From positions 1 to 43,394 of the forward strand of contig JAHEYG010000018.1 in NCBI GenBank assembly GCA_023251725.1: DNA of 43,394 nucleotides, written 5' to 3'. This DNA is from Sphingobacteriaceae bacterium (GTDB taxonomy: Bacteria; Bacteroidota; Bacteroidia; B-17B0; Aurantibacillaceae). Both the position numbers and the translations under genes were made by a program. The notes under the pieces were generated by a model that saw only the letters and a program-made list of their open reading frames with translations, did not search any database and had not been told where the DNA came from. Of this stretch, positions 8,505 to 16,611 are shown piece by piece; the first letter of the stretch is position 1, and each line of letters opens with the position of its first letter.

Positions 8505-8563
8505 TCCCGATAGCTATCGGGATCAATCACCATTTTCAGATGGAGGCTGAGCCCGTCGAAGCC
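8505..8563. repeat. Dispersed REP-like elements in the FabG-HCS gap
   Basis: The 18-base palindrome TCCCGATAGCTATCGGGA (8505-8522) is identical to 2717-2734. GGAGGCTGAGCCCGTCGAAGCC (8542-8563) is a 22-base element found again, same orientation, at 36443-36464. They occupy a 138-base gap inside the operon. Confidence 0.75.
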
Positions 8564-8572
8564 GGTGTTATT

Positions 8573-9313
8573 TTATTCCGACCAGTCTAACCCTCCGGTT
8601 ACACTGATTACTTGTCCGTTTACAAAACTTGCCGCATCCGATCCTAAAAATAAAACTACTTCCGATAATTCTTCTAAATTTCCCATACGTTTAACCGGAC
8701 AATGCTGCATCCAAAAATTTCTTAACGCAGTACTCATTGTTCCTTTTGTCATGTCGGTTTCAAACATTCCGGGTACCACAACATTACTGGTAATTCCTTT
8801 TGAGCCGTATTCTTTTGCAATTGTACCGGATAAACCAATTAAGCCTGATTTGCTGGCGCTGTAATTTGCCTGTCCTGATATACCGTCTTTCGCTATTGAC
8901 GAAAGGGCAACGAAATGTCCTTTTCGATTGGAAAGAAACACGGGTAAAAAAGCGCGCATTACATAAAATGTTCCGTTTAAATTGGTATCAATTACATCGT
9001 GCCATTCTTCATCGCTCATGCTAAACGCTAAATTATTTTTATTGATACCGGCGTTATTTACAACGGTATCAATCGAATCAAAATCATCAAGCACGGCATC
9101 TGCAACATTACTCACATCATCCGAATTACGAACATTAAGTTGATACGCTTTACACATTTGTTTTGGCGCAATACTTTTTGCTTCGGCTAATAATTTATTT
9201 ACATCCGTATCGGGATTGCTGTACGTAAAAGCAACATCATGACCTTTTGCCAAAGCCGTCATCACAATATTGTGACCAATTCCTCTCGAACCTCCTGTTA
9301 CAAAAATTTTCAT
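8573..9313 (-). CDS. 3-oxoacyl-ACP reductase, FabG-like
   Basis: A 246-residue classical SDR. The cofactor motif TGGSRGIG is at residues 6-13, NNAG at 86-89, and the catalytic set is Asn111 (TNLNG), Ser139 and YSASK (Tyr151, Lys155). The Y-x3-K spacing and length are those of FabG, unlike the two Y-x6-K reductases elsewhere in the locus. It would reduce the beta-keto group after each condensation, using NADPH. It lies four bases after the ketosynthase gene, so the two are translationally linked. A gap of 138 bases with repeats separates it from the HMGS-like gene downstream. Confidence 0.87.
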   Translation of the reverse strand: MKIFVTGGSRGIGHNIVMTALAKGHDVAFTYSNPDTDVNKLLAEAKSIAPKQMCKAYQLNVRNSDDVSNVADAVLDDFDSIDTVVNNAGINKNNLAFSMSDEEWHDVIDTNLNGTFYVMRAFLPVFLSNRKGHFVALSSIAKDGISGQANYSASKSGLIGLSGTIAKEYGSKGITSNVVVPGMFETDMTKGTMSTALRNFWMQHCPVKRMGNLEELSEVVLFLGSDAASFVNGQVISVTGGLDWSE

Positions 9314-9317
9314 ATGA

Positions 9318-10601
9318 TTATGCTTTATACTTTTTAATTAAGCTTATACAATTTATTCCGCCAAAGCCGAATGAATTTTTTAATAAAATATTTACATCTT
9401 TTTTCTTTTTTACATTCGCGCAAACATCAATATCCACTTCCGCATCTAATTGATCGATGTTAATGGAAGGATGTAACTCGCCTTTATTCATTTGTAAAAT
9501 GGCGGCAACTGTTTCAACTGTGGCAGCCGACCAGCAAGTATGACCTAACATTGATTTAGGCGCATTGATAACTAATTTTTTGCAATGATCGCCAAACACA
9601 TCTTTTATAGAACGCAATTCAGTTAAATCTCCCAATGGAGTGGATGTTGCATGCGCATTAATATAATCCACTTCTTCAGGTTTTACGCCGCAATTTTTTA
9701 ATAAGCGTTTCATTAAGCGTGCTTGTCCTGCTTGTGAAGGCTGCGGTAAATGACAGCCATCAGTTGAAGATTCAACACCTAAAATTTCGGCATAAATTTT
9801 TGCACCGCGTGCTTTGGCGTGTTCCAATTCTTCGATAATTAAAGCTGCCGCTCCGTGAGCGGGAACAAATCCTTCGCGTTTTGTATCGTAAGGACGACTT
9901 GCTTTTTCGGGCGTATCGTTATAAGATTTATAAGTGATGGCTCCCATGATACTCATTCCCTGAACATCGAGTAAAGAAAAATCTAACATTGGCGCAACAA
10001 CTGCAGCAACATTTACATCGTGCATTTGAATTTCATCAACTGCGCAACGTAATGCAATGTTTCCGCTGGCGCAGGCACCGCCCACTGTGTAACCCGGGCC
10101 AAACGTTTGCAAAACATCAGTAACGCCACCCACGTGATGTGTATCTAAACCATACAGTGCGAATAAACCATCAACAAATTCAGGCTCATCGTTAAAAATA
10201 TCGTGATTTTCGAAAGTATATTTTTGATTTAAGTTATGGCCGGCAACAACAGTAGCAATATTGTTTCCTTCTTTAATTTCGTTAATGTAACCCGAATCTA
10301 AAAAAGCTTCAACGGCAACTTGCAATGACATTGCACTTGAAAAAGGAAATTTGCTTCCCAATTTTAAAAACTTGTCATACATCGGTTTTGGAATTTTTCC
10401 TTCGTAAGTTTTTATTTTTGATATGATATCATACTCCCCTAAATCGCTTCCTACTTTAGCGGCAATTTTTTCGGTATTCAGAGTTTTCCATCTTGTAACA
10501 CCAGATTTACCGGCTAATAAATTTTCGAGGAACGAATTTAAATTATCGCCAAGCGGACTATTAATCGACATTCCTGTTACTACTACGCGTTTTTTTAACA
10601 T
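9318..10601 (-). CDS. Beta-ketoacyl-ACP synthase (FabF/PksF-like)
   Basis: A 427-residue ketosynthase with the full Cys-His-His set: Cys177 in GGACASGN, His317 in NAHATSTP, Lys349 in APKS and His354 in MLGHTCWSA. FabF usually reads GHTLGAAGA there, so GHTCWSA marks a divergent subfamily. C-terminal FGFGG (411-415) is normal. Free-standing KS proteins of known HMGS cassettes have the active Cys replaced by Ser and only decarboxylate malonyl-ACP. This one keeps Cys and should be able to condense. It may therefore elongate the chain, with the decarboxylation role shared or done elsewhere. It sits between the dehydratase (65 bases) and FabG-like (four bases) genes. Confidence 0.87.
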   Translation of the reverse strand: MLKKRVVVTGMSINSPLGDNLNSFLENLLAGKSGVTRWKTLNTEKIAAKVGSDLGEYDIISKIKTYEGKIPKPMYDKFLKLGSKFPFSSAMSLQVAVEAFLDSGYINEIKEGNNIATVVAGHNLNQKYTFENHDIFNDEPEFVDGLFALYGLDTHHVGGVTDVLQTFGPGYTVGGACASGNIALRCAVDEIQMHDVNVAAVVAPMLDFSLLDVQGMSIMGAITYKSYNDTPEKASRPYDTKREGFVPAHGAAALIIEELEHAKARGAKIYAEILGVESSTDGCHLPQPSQAGQARLMKRLLKNCGVKPEEVDYINAHATSTPLGDLTELRSIKDVFGDHCKKLVINAPKSMLGHTCWSAATVETVAAILQMNKGELHPSINIDQLDAEVDIDVCANVKKKKDVNILLKNSFGFGGINCISLIKKYKA

Positions 10602-10666
10602 AAAATTTATTTTTTAATTCTTATAGTTCTTAATTTTTAATTTTTAATTCTTCATTCTTAATTTCC

Positions 10667-11200
10667 TTAAGGATAGTATACTTCTAAAATACTGTGCGAA
10701 TACAATTCTTTACCAATGAAAACCTGGGCCGACATTAACCCCATAAAATCATCGTCTTCAATTATTTTTACTCTCACACTTAAATTATCACCCGGCATCA
10801 CAGGTTTATTAAATCCTGTGTTGTGAACTCTTGTAAATAATCCTTTAACCGGTTCGCTGTTATTTTTTATTTCGGAAGTATTATTTTTTACAAAATAAGC
10901 GAGACATAATCCTGCTTGTCCCATTGTTTCGATTTGAAAAACGCCCGGATAAACCGGTTGACCGGGAAAATGGCCTGCAAATACCGGATCTTTCGGATCT
11001 ACTTTACTTGTAACTTCAATAATTTGATTTGTTAGATTAATAGCAGTTATGGTAGAAATTAAATTAAACGGTTCGCGATGAGGAATAATTTTATTCACTT
11101 CATTTTTCCCATAATTTACTTTTACGCAACCATCGGCCGGCAAATCCATTATTTCTCTTTTAAGAGAGTGGGTAAGAATTTCTTTTTCTTCGGTAGTCAC
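10667..11200 (-). CDS. 3-hydroxyacyl-ACP dehydratase, FabZ/FabA-like hotdog protein
   Basis: A 177-residue hotdog-fold protein. IPHREPF (39-45) and GHFPGQPVYPGV (76-87) followed by IETMGQAG (90-97) match the FabZ pattern, with catalytic residues expected at His77 and Glu91. It is longer than FabZ (about 150) through an N-terminal extension of about 35 residues. It would dehydrate beta-hydroxyacyl-ACP to enoyl-ACP. The start codon is GTG at 11200. Gaps of 84 and 65 bases separate it from the acyltransferase and ketosynthase genes on the same strand. Conserved as part of the synthase set, it supplies substrate for the FabL-like reductases. Confidence 0.83.
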   Translation of the reverse strand: MTTEEKEILTHSLKREIMDLPADGCVKVNYGKNEVNKIIPHREPFNLISTITAINLTNQIIEVTSKVDPKDPVFAGHFPGQPVYPGVFQIETMGQAGLCLAYFVKNNTSEIKNNSEPVKGLFTRVHNTGFNKPVMPGDNLSVRVKIIEDDDFMGLMSAQVFIGKELYSHSILEVYYP

Positions 11201-11284
11201 TTTACAATTTTTTCAAATCAGGAATAAAAATACAAAAACATTTAACAAGGCGAAAATGCAGTTTTTAATCTTAATAAAGGCATT

Positions 11285-12130
11285 TTAATTTCTTATTTTT
11301 TTAAGTACATTGCTTAGCACTTCTCCGGGGCCTACTTCCATAAAATTATAATCGCCCTGATAAAGCACATATTCTACACTTTGCATCCATTTTACCCTAC
11401 TATCGATTTGATTAACCATATTTTTAATAATCCCCTCCATTTCTTCGGGATAAGGAGCAGCGGTATAATTGGAAATAACTGGAACAGTACATTTATTTAA
11501 TTTCATTTCTTTTATAAAACTGTGAAATTTTTCTTTGATGGGATTCATGTATCGCGAATGAAAAGCGCCACTTACTTTTAAGGGAATAAATACTAATCCT
11601 TCTTCCTCAAAAAAATCGGCGGCTTTTTCTAGTGATTCGAGCGGACCTGAAATAACCATTTGAGAAGGCGTATTAACATTGGCAATATCTATATCAGAAA
11701 AATGCGAATTTAAAATTTGTTTTATTTCTTTATAGTCTGATCCAATTACTGCCGCCATTCCTGTTCCTCCAATAGAAAACATTAATTCGCCCCGTTTCTG
11801 AACAATGCGTAAACCGGTTTCAAAATCAAAAACCCCGGCAGCATTTAAGGCATTAAATTCTCCCAAACTATGTCCTAAAATGTAAACGGGCATAATATTT
11901 TCTTTGAGATATTTTTGATAATAGAGGTAATTTACCAAAAACATTGCCGGTTGAGTATAATTGGTTTGATTTAATAAGTTATTAATATTGTTAAGACAAA
12001 TATCGGCCACATCGTAACCCAGAACAGCGCTTGCTGCAACAACGGTTTCGGGGAATTCTTTAAACAAGTCTTCGCCCATACCTTTAAACTGCGACCCTTG
12101 ACCGGGAAACATAGTTACTTTATATGGCAT
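11285..12130 (-). CDS. Malonyl-CoA:ACP acyltransferase (FabD/trans-AT type)
   Basis: A 281-residue acyltransferase. The nucleophile is Ser88 in GHSLGE, with Gln11 in PGQGSQ, Arg113 in QKRGELM and His191 in GAFHSRYMNP. GAFHS is the motif usual in malonyl-specific enzymes. Length matches FabD and the discrete acyltransferases of trans-AT polyketide systems. It is the first gene of the minus-strand series and has the best promoter match in the locus just upstream. It would load malonyl groups on the ACP. It may be a second FabD dedicated to this locus or the genome's only one; the window cannot tell. Confidence 0.88.
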   Translation of the reverse strand: MPYKVTMFPGQGSQFKGMGEDLFKEFPETVVAASAVLGYDVADICLNNINNLLNQTNYTQPAMFLVNYLYYQKYLKENIMPVYILGHSLGEFNALNAAGVFDFETGLRIVQKRGELMFSIGGTGMAAVIGSDYKEIKQILNSHFSDIDIANVNTPSQMVISGPLESLEKAADFFEEEGLVFIPLKVSGAFHSRYMNPIKEKFHSFIKEMKLNKCTVPVISNYTAAPYPEEMEGIIKNMVNQIDSRVKWMQSVEYVLYQGDYNFMEVGPGEVLSNVLKKIRN

Positions 12131-12147
12131 GGTTTAAATTTATATGG

Positions 12148-12177
12148 CAAAAATATGATTTTATGGCAATATTCAAA
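12148..12177 (-). promoter_or_regulatory. Putative Bacteroidota promoter of the lipid/polyketide operon
   Basis: Minus-strand TATTTTTG (12148-12155) is a perfect -7 TAnnTTTG box and TTTG (12174-12177) a -33 box, with an 18-base spacer. It lies 17 bases before the acyltransferase start, giving a short leader. Confidence 0.5.
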
Positions 12178-12254
12178 GGCAAAAAATACCAACATCTGAC
12201 ATTTTCAGCTTATTTAAAATTTATTCTAAAAAATTAATTTATGGTAAAGCACTG

Positions 12255-13181
12255 CTATTCAAATTCATCTTGCCCAACAGCTGTTTTAGCTGATATTTTG
12301 CTGTAAATAAAATTGGCGATTGCTATGAAAATAGGAACAGAAATTATCCCGGCAAACACATCCACCGCATAATGTGCTTTTATGTAAACGGTAGCAAAAC
12401 AAATACCAATTACAAATGGCCAAATAACATAAAAAAGTTTACGCATGTGTTTGTAGGTAATGTAGGCAACAATAATAATAACACCCACATGCGAACTCGG
12501 AAATGCGCCTGTAGGTTTCTCAATTATTTCGGCACCGTATTGTATTATTTTGCCAAAAATGTATGGACTTGAAATTGAAGAATCGGGAGGAGTAAAATAA
12601 AATTGCGGCCCCACCACCGGCAAAAAACAAAATATTATGTAGTACATGTAAAAGGCCGAAACGATAATAAAAATACTTTTTTTAGATTCTTGGCGGTCTT
12701 TTATAAAATGCACTATGCAAACCAGTAAAATAAAAAAATAATACGAGAAATAGCAAATATGCATCAATTCATTAAACCAATCGTGAGGTATGGCTTTACA
12801 GAATTCAACACTTGGCTGGCAACCAAAAATAGTTTGCTCGCAACCTGAAACAAAACCATCGAAATCGCTGTTAATCAAAATATTTCTAAGATAACTTGTT
12901 TCGGGATAAAATATATTGAGAATGATAAGAGGATAGAAATGCCGTGCAATTTCGAGGGGTTTATTGGGATTTTTTTTATGTAAATAGGCCATTAAGAAAA
13001 CCACACCGAAAACAATCATTCGGTAAATAAAATGCCATAAGGTATTTGGTAAATAAGAAACTCCGAGGCATAAATACACAGTAGAAAATAAAATATAGAA
13101 AATGGTTACTTTATCCAACGGAGAAAAAAAACTTTCCGTTTTAGAGCCATTTTTCTTGTTTATTTTAATCAACCGTTTCAT
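12255..13181 (-). CDS. PAP2-superfamily membrane phosphatase / phosphotransferase
   Basis: A 308-residue membrane protein with about six hydrophobic helices. It has the PAP2 motifs GAFPSSHVG and AHYAVDVFAG, giving His231, His270 and Asp274 in this numbering. The preceding LPVVGPQFYF resembles the first conserved block of inositol-phosphorylceramide-synthase-like members. The family handles lipid phosphates or lipid head-group transfer at the membrane. A TTG start at 13211 is possible, but ATG at 13181 is preceded by AAGGAG, one of the few clear ribosome sites here, so I chose it. It lies between the GNAT gene and the synthase operon on the same strand. A role in maturing that operon's lipid is inferred. 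Confidence 0.8.
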   Translation of the reverse strand: MKRLIKINKKNGSKTESFFSPLDKVTIFYILFSTVYLCLGVSYLPNTLWHFIYRMIVFGVVFLMAYLHKKNPNKPLEIARHFYPLIILNIFYPETSYLRNILINSDFDGFVSGCEQTIFGCQPSVEFCKAIPHDWFNELMHICYFSYYFFILLVCIVHFIKDRQESKKSIFIIVSAFYMYYIIFCFLPVVGPQFYFTPPDSSISSPYIFGKIIQYGAEIIEKPTGAFPSSHVGVIIIVAYITYKHMRKLFYVIWPFVIGICFATVYIKAHYAVDVFAGIISVPIFIAIANFIYSKISAKTAVGQDEFE

Positions 13182-13230
13182 AAACTCCTTATTTGAAATC
13201 GCATTCAGCAATAAATTTTAAATCTACCTG

Positions 13231-13238
13231 CAAAGGTA
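13231..13238 (-). promoter_or_regulatory. Putative -7 box for the PAP2 gene
   Basis: Minus-strand TACCTTTG matches TAnnTTTG; no clear -33 element. It gives a leader of about 43 bases to the ATG at 13181. Confidence 0.35.
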
Positions 13239-13338
13239 ATAGATTACTTTTTCTATTATCGATGTTAAGTTCTCTGATTTTTTTTGAATTTAAAATCATT
13301 TCCCGTACGGCAAATCCTATATTCTTTCCAAAAAATAA

Positions 13339-14466
13339 TTAACCCTTTATGGATTTAATATACATTCGTGATGTTTTGTAAACTGTTGCATTAATTCTGA
13401 GCAATCCCTGATTCATCATTTCATTATTTTCCAGAATAAGGGAAGCCTCGGCAGTATGTATATTTTTTGCTTTACACGTTGTAATTATTTTCGAATAAAA
13501 AATAGCTTCAATACCCATTTTTCTGTAGCCCTCTATAACCCCAAGTACAACAATGCGGATACTGTTAATTTTTTTGAGACCAAATAATAATTTAAATATT
13601 CCGAAGGGGAGTAATCGTCCGCGTTTTATTTTTTGCAATATTTGATTGATATTAGGAATTGCAAAAGCGAATCCAATCATTTTACCTTCGTGTTCGGCCA
13701 CCAAACATAATTCAGGATCAACAATCAGTTTCATATCCTTACATAAGTGTAAAAATTCGTTTTTTGTCATAGGAACGAAACCTAAATTTTTATCCCAGGC
13801 GGCATTATAAACATGGCTTGCTGCTTCTGCTTCCTGATTATAAATTTTCATATTAATTGGTCGGATGGTTATTCCTTTTGTTTTGAGTCTTTCTTCAAAA
13901 GCCTGAGATAATTTTACGGATTTATCTGAAACGCTGGTATCTTCTATTTTATAAGCAAACAAATCCACTTTTTTAGCGAAACCATATTGCTCAATTAATT
14001 TTGCGTAATACGGAAAATTATAAGTAGTATTAATCATCGCGGGCGTATCAAAGCCATCTATTAATAAACCGAAAGGCTCGTTGGTTGAAAAATTAGCGGG
14101 ACCAATTATCGAATTCAACCCTTCTTTTTTTACCCAATCACAAGCGGTATCAAATAATTTTCCCGCAACTTCTTCATCGTTTATTGCATCAAAAAAACCA
14201 AAGAAGCCTTCGTTGTTTCCGGTAAATTTAATGTGATTGTTATTTCTGATGGCGGCAATACGGCCAACAATTTTATTATCGCGGTAAGCTAAAAATAAAT
14301 CGAGATGAGAATGTTCGAAAAACGGATGTTTTTTAGGATCTAATAAATCTTTTTGTGCCAAAAAAAGTTCCGGTACATAATTCTTCTCATCTTTATATAA
14401 TTCGTGGGGAAAATCGATGAAGTCACTAAGCTTTTTTGTTCCGGTAATTTTTTCTACAGTAATCAT
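13339..14466 (-). CDS. Large GNAT-fold acyltransferase (YghO-like family)
   Basis: A protein of about 375 residues, widespread in Bacteroidota. It has two GNAT-like halves: the N-terminal half shows YVPELFLAQ, HPFFEH and FLAYRDNKIVGRIAAI, and the C-terminal half shows MIGFAFAIPN and VLGVIEGYRKMGIEAIFY. An ATG at 14502 would add 12 residues, but ATGATTACTGTAGAA at 14466 looks the more typical start for this family. I recall that the bacterial ceramide synthase described in Caulobacter is a GNAT protein that may belong to this type, but I am not certain. It precedes the PAP2 gene on the same strand. Acyl transfer to an amine of a lipid is therefore possible and untested. Confidence 0.72.
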   Translation of the reverse strand: MITVEKITGTKKLSDFIDFPHELYKDEKNYVPELFLAQKDLLDPKKHPFFEHSHLDLFLAYRDNKIVGRIAAIRNNNHIKFTGNNEGFFGFFDAINDEEVAGKLFDTACDWVKKEGLNSIIGPANFSTNEPFGLLIDGFDTPAMINTTYNFPYYAKLIEQYGFAKKVDLFAYKIEDTSVSDKSVKLSQAFEERLKTKGITIRPINMKIYNQEAEAASHVYNAAWDKNLGFVPMTKNEFLHLCKDMKLIVDPELCLVAEHEGKMIGFAFAIPNINQILQKIKRGRLLPFGIFKLLFGLKKINSIRIVVLGVIEGYRKMGIEAIFYSKIITTCKAKNIHTAEASLILENNEMMNQGLLRINATVYKTSRMYIKSIKG

Positions 14467-14637
14467 TTTTAGTTTTAAAATCGGTGGTGTAAAATTATGC
14501 ATTTCTTTTTATTAATTCGTATAATTTTAAATTGTATTTTAAACATAATAAAGGGTAAAATTCCTAATTTCGTTCGATAAATTAAAGGTAGTTTACCGCT
14601 TCAGAATTGCCTCAAAATTGTATCCGACATTTGTTTT

Positions 14638-15315
14638 ATGAAGATTTTGGTGATAGAAGATGAGAAAGAACTTTGTGACAGTATTGTAAAATATCTGAAG
14701 CAGGAAGGTTATGTTGTGGAAACGGCTAAAGATTTTTATTCGGCCCAAGAGAAAGTGGGTATTTATGATTACGATTGTTTAATTGTAGATATTTCTTTAC
14801 CCGGCGGAAGTGGTTTGGATATCATCAAAAAAATTAAAAAAAGCGATAAACCTGCCGGGATAATTATTATCTCGGCAAAAAATTCGCTCGACGATAAAAT
14901 TGAAGGATTGGATATAGGTGCTGATGATTACATTCCAAAACCTTTTCATTTATCGGAATTAAATGCCCGTTTAAAATCATTATTCCGAAGAAAAAATTTT
15001 GAAGGTAAAAAAGAAATAGTTTTAAATGAGATTGTTTTAATTCCTGAGTTAAACAAAGTCACAATTAATAAAAAAGAATTAGATCTCACCAAAAAAGAAT
15101 ACGATTTGCTGATGTATTTTGCTACTAATAAAAATAGGGTACTAACAAAAGATGCTATTGCCGAACATTTGTGGGGCGATAATATTGACGGGGCCGATAG
15201 TTTGGATTTTGTTTACCAGCATGTAAAAAATTTACGCAAAAAAATAATGGAAAAGGGCGGTAAAGATTATATTAAGACAGTTTACAGCATGGGATATAAA
15301 TTTTGCATAGATTAA
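14638..15315 (+). CDS. OmpR-family response regulator
   Basis: A 225-residue two-domain regulator. The receiver domain has acidic residues at 7-9 (EDE), the phosphoacceptor Asp51 in CLIVDISLPGGSG, Ser79 and Lys101 in YIPKPF. The winged-helix DNA-binding domain spans about 130-225, with DLTKKEYDLL, RVLTKDAIAEHLWG and VKNLRKKI. It lies one base upstream of the histidine kinase gene, so they form a cognate pair. A TonB-dependent receptor and a PepSY-like protein follow on the same strand and are likely targets or sensors of the same stimulus. The gene is divergent from the GNAT gene. Confidence 0.93.
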   Translation: MKILVIEDEKELCDSIVKYLKQEGYVVETAKDFYSAQEKVGIYDYDCLIVDISLPGGSGLDIIKKIKKSDKPAGIIIISAKNSLDDKIEGLDIGADDYIPKPFHLSELNARLKSLFRRKNFEGKKEIVLNEIVLIPELNKVTINKKELDLTKKEYDLLMYFATNKNRVLTKDAIAEHLWGDNIDGADSLDFVYQHVKNLRKKIMEKGGKDYIKTVYSMGYKFCID

Positions 15316-15316
15316 A

Positions 15317-16579
15317 ATGAAACTTCTAAATAAAACCGGCATTTATACTATTTTGGGTTCAGCACTTGTGTTTGTGTTGGGTGGTTTTATTTTTTATAAT
15401 TTTTTAAATATGGAAATAAATACAGAGCTGGCAGAAAAATTATATCAGGAAAAATATAAAATTGAAAGCCAATTGCAAAAACTCGACAGTTTACCGGCAT
15501 TAATTTTAGAGCCGAGCGACCCTGTGCAATTTGAGGAAGTTGAGGCCAATGAATTTAAAACCGAATTTAAATTTGTTGACACCTTAATTTATGATAAATA
15601 CGAAGACGAAAATGTTCCTAGCAGGCAAATTCGTTTTTATGCCAAAGCCAAAGCCAAAATTTATTATGTAATCATCAGCAAATCTTTATTGGAATCGGAA
15701 GATTTGGTGGATGTCATCACAAAAGCCTTGGCTATTTTATTTGTAATTTTTTTATTTTTTATTTATTTATTGAACCGTTTTGTCTCAAAAAAAATATGGA
15801 GTCCGTTTTTTGTAAATCTTAATAAAATAAAAGAATTTGATTTGTCCGCCTTAAAACCCTTACAGCTTGAAAATTCTGACATTAACGAATTTAAACAACT
15901 GAACCAAGTAATATTAAATATGACCAGCAAAATGCAGGGCGATTATAAAAGTTTAAAAGAATTTTCAGAAAATGCTTCTCACGAAATTCAAACGCCGCTG
16001 GCAATTATAAAATCTAAATTAGAATTATTAATACAATCCGAAAGTTTAAAGGAAGATCAAATGCAGGCTATTCAGTCGGTTTACGATGCCGCTAACCGGC
16101 TCTCGCGTTTAAATCAAGCTTTGATTCTTCTTTCTAAAATTGAAAACCATCAGTTCGAAAAGCGCGAACAAATTAATTTTAGCGAATTAATTAAAAAACA
16201 TATTTCTAATTTTAGTGAGTTAATAGAGGCAAAAGAAATAAAATTAAAGCAATCAGTACAAAATAATGTGATACTTACCATTAATCCGATATTAGCAGAT
16301 ATATTAATTTCTAATTTAATTACCAACGCCATTAAGCATAATGCAGAGAAAGGAGAAATAGAAATTAAATTGTTGGCGGATTCATTCTTAATTTCCAATA
16401 CCGGCGAAGATTTAAAAGCAAATCCCTTAGAATTGTTCGAGCGATTTAAAAAAGAAAATACAGGATCAGAGTCATTAGGGCTTGGACTTTCAATCGTAAA
16501 AAAAATAATTGAATCGGAAAAGCTGCTTATTGAATATTCTTACCAAAAACCAAACCATATAATCCAAATTAAATTTTAA
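15317..16579 (+). CDS. Sensor histidine kinase
   Basis: A 420-residue membrane kinase. TM1 is about 9-30 and TM2 about 136-154, with a periplasmic sensor of about 105 residues between. The phosphoacceptor is His222 in ENASHEIQTPLA (H box). The N box is LISNLITNAIKHN and the G box SLGLGLSIVKKI. The catalytic domain is compact and the D/F boxes are weak. It starts one base after the response regulator stop and is followed after 32 bases by the TonB receptor gene. The ligand is unknown. As in many Bacteroidota loci, the pair may control uptake of a metal or small nutrient by the receptor. Confidence 0.92.
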   Translation: MKLLNKTGIYTILGSALVFVLGGFIFYNFLNMEINTELAEKLYQEKYKIESQLQKLDSLPALILEPSDPVQFEEVEANEFKTEFKFVDTLIYDKYEDENVPSRQIRFYAKAKAKIYYVIISKSLLESEDLVDVITKALAILFVIFLFFIYLLNRFVSKKIWSPFFVNLNKIKEFDLSALKPLQLENSDINEFKQLNQVILNMTSKMQGDYKSLKEFSENASHEIQTPLAIIKSKLELLIQSESLKEDQMQAIQSVYDAANRLSRLNQALILLSKIENHQFEKREQINFSELIKKHISNFSELIEAKEIKLKQSVQNNVILTINPILADILISNLITNAIKHNAEKGEIEIKLLADSFLISNTGEDLKANPLELFERFKKENTGSESLGLGLSIVKKIIESEKLLIEYSYQKPNHIIQIKF

Positions 16580-16611
16580 ATCGGCAATCTTAATTATATT
16601 TCAACGGAATA

